Below are positions 6,860 through 9,680 of a DNA stretch of 9,680 bases, piece by piece (positions within the stretch are counted from its first letter, which is position 1; every line of letters begins with the position of its first letter). A program made the position numbers and the translations under genes. The notes under the pieces were generated by a model that saw nothing but the letters and a program-made list of their open reading frames with translations, did not search any database and was not told the origin of the DNA. The DNA comes from Pseudomonadota bacterium (GTDB taxonomy: Bacteria; Pseudomonadota; Gammaproteobacteria; Burkholderiales; SG8-39): the NCBI GenBank assembly GCA_003242425.1, contig QGUL01000039.1, forward strand, positions 1-9,680, read 5' to 3'.

Positions 6860-7995
6860 GCGCGGACCGCCTGTTTCGCACGGGCGCGCGCTTCGATGAC
6901 GTCGACGGCGGCTTGCGCGCGGTCCGGCGCCGAGAAATTCCTCATGTATGCGATGCCGCTGCGGCTCCATTCCGGCCGCCGCGTCTCGTCCAGCATCTCG
7001 GCCAACAGCGCATCCAGCCGCGCCTGGCTGAAGGGAGACTCCACCACCATGCCGCCGCCGGAAGCGACGACGTGATTGGCCCAGCCGCAGGCGTCGGTGG
7101 TGAGCACGGGCAGACCGGCCGACAGCGCTTCGAGCAGCACGTTGCCGGTGTTTTCATGATAGGCCGGATGCAGCAGCACGTCACCGGCGAGCAGGTGCTT
7201 CGGCACGTCGTCGCGGCCGCCAGCGAACACCACGCGGTCGCCGATACCCAGCCGACGCGCAAGCGACCGGTAGCGCTGCGGCTGGTCCTGCCCGATGACG
7301 AGCAGCCGTGCGCGTTCGCGAAGCGACGACGGCAGCGCGGCCACCGCACGGACGGCACGGTCCAGACCTTTGGCGCGGAAGCCGGAACCGACGAAGAGAA
7401 TCAGCTTCTCCCGCGGATCGATCCCCAGCTCGCGCCGCGCCGCCGCGCGCGCGCCTTCGTAATCGTCCGGCGCCATCGCCGCGCGATTGATCACCGGCGG
7501 CAGCAGATGGAAGCGCTCGGCCTGCGTGCCGTAATGCTGCATGTATTTGCGCTGTTCGTTCTCGGCGAGTACCAGGATATGGGTCGGCGCCGACGGGTCG
7601 AACACCGCGCGTTCGAAGGCGACGGAATGGCGGTACCGCGGCGTCAGCCGGTAGAGCCAGCTTCGTTCCTCCAGGCTGCGCGCCTTGTAGCAGGCGTCAG
7701 CGGCATAGTAGACGTCAAGCCCGGGCATTTTGTTGAAGCCGACGACCACGTCATAGCGCGCTTGCGCCAGCCGCGGCGCAAGCGCGCGATAGAACGCCCG
7801 GTTGTGTGCGTGATTGCTCCAGCCGCGCGCGGGCAGGACGGTCAGACGCGCGCCTTCAGGCACCGGCCCTTCCCAGAGCTGCGCATAAAGATCCAGTGAA
7901 TGCCCGCGCGCGAGCCACGCTTCGGCGATACGCAGCAGGTTGCGCGGCATGCCGCCGTAACGAATGTGGTTGAAGACGCAGAAGGCCGCTCTCAT
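6856..7995 (-). CDS. waaG: LPS core glucosyltransferase I, WaaG/RfaG (GT4)
   Basis: A 379-residue GT-B enzyme of the WaaG family (usual length about 370-375). WaaG transfers glucose from UDP-glucose to heptose II of the LPS inner core on the cytoplasmic face. The N-terminus AFCVFNHIRYGGMPRNLLRIA gives the acceptor-side glycine motif. DVVVGFNKMPGLDVYYAADACY (82-103) and LVLAENEQRKY are characteristic of WaaG. In the C-terminal domain are LFVGSGFRAKGLDR (200-213) and the nucleotide-sugar EX7E motif E281 to E289 (ENTGNVLLE), followed by TDACGWANHV. The ATG at 7995 aligns with the family start; the open frame upstream only runs into the spacer and the tRNA gene. It is the first gene of the core operon and overlaps waaP by four bases. 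Sugar specificity (glucose or another hexose) is inferred from the family. I see no clear promoter in the 95-base GC-rich stretch between it and the tRNA terminator. Confidence 0.92.
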   Translation of the reverse strand: MRAAFCVFNHIRYGGMPRNLLRIAEAWLARGHSLDLYAQLWEGPVPEGARLTVLPARGWSNHAHNRAFYRALAPRLAQARYDVVVGFNKMPGLDVYYAADACYKARSLEERSWLYRLTPRYRHSVAFERAVFDPSAPTHILVLAENEQRKYMQHYGTQAERFHLLPPVINRAAMAPDDYEGARAAARRELGIDPREKLILFVGSGFRAKGLDRAVRAVAALPSSLRERARLLVIGQDQPQRYRSLARRLGIGDRVVFAGGRDDVPKHLLAGDVLLHPAYHENTGNVLLEALSAGLPVLTTDACGWANHVVASGGGMVVESPFSQARLDALLAEMLDETRRPEWSRSGIAYMRNFSAPDRAQAAVDVIEARARAKQAVRA

Positions 7996-8089
7996 GACCG
8001 TCGGACCGGGACCGGCCTGTAGCTCGGTCGAAGGTGCATACGATAACAGCGCGCGCAAGCCGGCGGCGCCGGAGCAAATTGTCGCCGCG

Positions 8090-8124
8090 CAAAAAACAAA
8101 GGGGCCAGCCCATGCCAGCCCCTT
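8090..8124 (-). terminator. Rho-independent terminator of the tRNA-Lys gene
   Basis: Read on the minus strand, an AAGGGGC...GCCCCTT stem (8124-8099, with two more G-C pairs and two wobbles extending it and a 4-base loop) is followed by a T-rich tract, TTTGTTTTTT. It begins 12 bases after the tRNA 3' end. It should separate tRNA transcription from the waaG operon downstream. Confidence 0.85.
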
Positions 8125-8135
8125 CGCGAATCTTC

Positions 8136-8211
8136 TGGTAGGGCGTGTAGGATTCGAACCTACGACCAACGGATTAAAAGTCCGCTGCTCTACCAACTGA
8201 GCTAACGCCCC
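8136..8211 (-). tRNA. tRNA-Lys (anticodon UUU)
   Basis: A 76-base cloverleaf with encoded CCA. The acceptor arm is GGGGCGT/ACGCCCT, the D arm GCTC-AGTTGGTA-GAGC, the anticodon arm GCGGA-CTTTTAA-TCCGT with TTT at positions 34-36, and the T arm GTAGG-TTCGAAT-CCTAC. The discriminator base is A. U33, A37 and the TTCGAAT T-loop are all normal. The first acceptor pair is G1-U72, a wobble rather than Watson-Crick. The gene has its own promoter and terminator, so it is a monocistronic unit placed between the sulfur transporter gene and the waaG operon. Confidence 0.97.
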
Positions 8212-8223
8212 GAAAGACGCGGG

Positions 8224-8252
8224 ATTTTAATTGGCCGGCACCGTCCGGTCAA
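8224..8252 (-). promoter_or_regulatory. Sigma70 promoter of tRNA-Lys, with GC-rich discriminator
   Basis: On the minus strand TTGACC (8252-8247) is separated by exactly 17 bp from TAAAAT (8229-8224). The bases after the -10 are CCCGCG, a GC-rich discriminator of the kind associated with stringent (ppGpp/DksA) control of stable RNA genes. The predicted transcript would begin about 6 bases before the mature tRNA end. Confidence 0.85.
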
Positions 8253-8272
8253 CGTTTGCGCGTTCGATCGCA

Positions 8273-9388
8273 TCACGCTTCGCGCATCAGGCGCCAGTAC
8301 TGGTACTTCATCGTGGCGGCGGCGCCCGCGACGATGGCGACAAACGTCAGGATCGAACCGAGCGCCAACGTCGAGAAGCCGCTGATGCCCTGACCGATCG
8401 TGCAGCCCAGCGCCGTGATGCCGCCGAAGCCCATGAGCACGCCGCCCAGCATGTGGTTGAGCATGTCGCCGGCGTCGCGGAAAGACTCCAGGCGGAAGCT
8501 GCGGCTTGCGAGCGCGTAGGCGAGCGAGCCGGCCACCACGCCGACGGCGCTCAGAATCCCGAAGGTGAGCACCTTCGACGTATCGGTCCAGAGCATCAGC
8601 CATTCCAGCAGATAGGCCTGCGGCCCGACGAAGGACAGCGATTCCATGCGCCCGGAGTTGGTCGCCACCCAGGCTTCCTGCAGCGACTCCGGATCCTCGG
8701 GCACATAACCGAGGACGCCCGTCACATACCACCCGCCGACGATTACCAGGCCGGTGACGATGCCGCCGAGCAGTACGTCCGCGGTCCGGCCGTCGCGATG
8801 CGCGAACACGAAGGCGAGCAGCGCCGCCGCGGTGGCGACCGCGGCGATCGGCGCGACGAAATCGCGTTCCAGTCCGAACCAGCCCGCGAGCAGCGAAGGC
8901 AGATCCTGATTCGTCGGCAACTGCACCGCCACGGCATCGAGGAAGTTGACGCGGAAGGCGCCGAACAGGCCGCGCAGGGTCATGTAGGCCGCGATCGCCA
9001 TGAACACGACGACGATCAGCGATTTGAGGTTGCCGGTGCCGACGCGGATGAGCGTCTTGGACCCGCAGCCCGAGCCGAGCGTCATGCCGACGCCGAACAG
9101 GAAGCCGCCGACCAGATGCGACAGCCAGATGAAGTTCGGGGAGGTGTAGATCGAATTGCGCGTATCGATGAGGTCCAGGGCGTCGAGCGCGGCGGTGCCG
9201 AGGATCGCCACGGCGATGGCCAGCAGCCACATGCGCATGCGTGCCCAGCTGCCCATGTTGACGATGTCGGACACCGCGCCCATGGTGCAGAAGTGGGTCT
9301 TGTTGGCGACGAAGCCGAATACGAAGGCGAGCAGGAAGCCGCCCCATTGCACGTAGGGGACGAGCGTTGCGGGATCGATGTCGTTCAT
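8273..9388 (-). CDS. yeeE: YeeE/YedE-family (TsuA-type) sulfur compound transporter
   Basis: A 371-residue polytopic inner-membrane protein built of two inverted halves, close to the length of E. coli YeeE. The family imports thiosulfate or related sulfur species through a relay of conserved cysteines. These cysteines are visible as HFCTMGAVSD (Cys34), GSGCGSK (Cys108) and ALGCTIGQGISG (Cys329), with GGFLFGVGM (94-102) and GGVLMGFGG (315-323) lining the pseudo-repeat. A long loop of about 35 polar residues (226-262) lies between helices in the second half. The ATG at 9388 starts 39 bases after the queC stop; no strong Shine-Dalgarno is seen. The usual partner TusA/YeeD is not encoded in the window, so the final sulfur acceptor must lie elsewhere. 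Substrate (thiosulfate, sulfide or persulfide) is inferred from the family only. Confidence 0.85.
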   Translation of the reverse strand: MNDIDPATLVPYVQWGGFLLAFVFGFVANKTHFCTMGAVSDIVNMGSWARMRMWLLAIAVAILGTAALDALDLIDTRNSIYTSPNFIWLSHLVGGFLFGVGMTLGSGCGSKTLIRVGTGNLKSLIVVVFMAIAAYMTLRGLFGAFRVNFLDAVAVQLPTNQDLPSLLAGWFGLERDFVAPIAAVATAAALLAFVFAHRDGRTADVLLGGIVTGLVIVGGWYVTGVLGYVPEDPESLQEAWVATNSGRMESLSFVGPQAYLLEWLMLWTDTSKVLTFGILSAVGVVAGSLAYALASRSFRLESFRDAGDMLNHMLGGVLMGFGGITALGCTIGQGISGFSTLALGSILTFVAIVAGAAATMKYQYWRLMREA

Positions 9389-9427
9389 GACAGGCGCGTC
9401 AACGGCCGGAATGGGACAGGGGCGGAA

Positions 9428-9680
9428 TTAAAACACGTAAGGCGTCGGATCCGGCACGCCGGCCGCCTCGAAACCGGCGCGGCGCAGCCGGCAGGCATCG
9501 CAGCGCCCGCAGGCCCGGCCGTCCTCGTCAGCCTGATAGCAGGAGACGGTGAGCGAGTAGTCCACCCCCAGTTCCGTTCCCCGGCGGATGATGTCGGCCT
9601 TGCTCAGGGCGATGATGGGTGCGTGGATGTGCAAACGCTGTCCCGTCACCCCCGCCTTCGTGGCCAGATTCGCCATCGCC
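9428..9680 (-). CDS. queC: 7-cyano-7-deazaguanine synthase QueC, C-terminal part, runs off the right edge
   Basis: Only the last 84 codons or so are present; the 5' part lies beyond the window. QueC converts 7-carboxy-7-deazaguanine and ammonia with ATP into preQ0, a step toward queuosine in tRNA. The C-terminal family signature is clear: RMHIHAP-like [30 protein letters not shown], then the zinc-binding cysteines in [21 protein letters not shown] (four Cys as C-X9-C-X2-C-X2-C). The C-terminus PDPTPYVF is also typical. The stop TAA is at 9430-9428. The downstream transporter gene on the same strand follows after 39 bases, so they may share a transcript. Confidence 0.95.
   Translation of the reverse strand, partial: AMANLATKAGVTGQRLHIHAPIIALSKADIIRRGTELGVDYSLTVSCYQADEDGRACGRCDACRLRRAGFEAAGVPDPTPYVF

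Noticed and set aside
7996..8089. Promoter for the waaG operon
   Set aside because: TATCGT/TATGCA-like hexamers and TTGC stretches occur on the minus strand, but none pairs at 16-18 bp spacing, so I did not list one.
7996..8196. Upstream extension of waaG to 8196
   Set aside because: It would translate the tRNA-Lys gene and its terminator; WaaG homology starts at the ATG at 7995.
1..9680. CRISPR array, insertion sequence or prophage genes
   Set aside because: I saw no regularly spaced repeats, transposase motifs, terminal inverted repeats or phage structural genes on either strand.

Overview
The window is GC-rich DNA from a Gram-negative bacterium. The set of LPS-core, lipid A and tRNA genes, and the style of the proteins, point to Pseudomonadota, most likely Betaproteobacteria; I cannot name a genus from the sequence alone. 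It is a cell-envelope (LPS/polysaccharide) locus that borders ordinary housekeeping genes across a tRNA gene.

Left block (1-2100, minus strand, read right to left): a class I SAM-dependent methyltransferase-like protein (2100-1348), a GT4 glycosyltransferase (1351-257) broken by one in-frame amber codon at 1051-1049, and the first 84 codons of a glutamine-dependent asparagine synthase-type amidotransferase (254 to beyond the left edge). The genes overlap or nearly touch, so they look like one transcription unit. Methyltransferase, glycosyltransferase and AsnB-like protein together are typical of O-antigen, capsule or exopolysaccharide clusters.

Divergent spacer (2101-2223): one TATAAT box on each strand, serving the left block and the plus-strand block. 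Plus-strand block (2224-4478): an HtrB/LpxL-type lipid A acyltransferase overlapping by ATGA a protein made of two tandem kinase-like domains, both with apparently complete catalytic motifs.

Right LPS-core block (7995-4479, minus strand): waaG (core glucosyltransferase I), waaP (core heptose kinase, overlapping waaG by ATGA) and a large GT-C-like multi-spanning membrane protein. Its last stop codon abuts the stop of the plus-strand tandem kinase with no base between them.

Right end: a tRNA-Lys(UUU) gene (8211-8136) with a clear sigma70 promoter and a rho-independent terminator, then a YeeE/YedE (TsuA-type) sulfur-compound transporter (9388-8273) and the C-terminal part of queC (7-cyano-7-deazaguanine synthase), all on the minus strand.

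Taken together, about 8 kb is devoted to building and phosphorylating LPS or a related surface glycan. It holds three kinase-like domains, two soluble glycosyltransferases, one membrane GT-C-like protein and one acyltransferase. The points most worth checking are the amber-interrupted glycosyltransferase, the tandem-kinase protein coupled to the acyltransferase, and the membrane protein linked to waaG-waaP. I see no CRISPR array, insertion sequence or phage gene.
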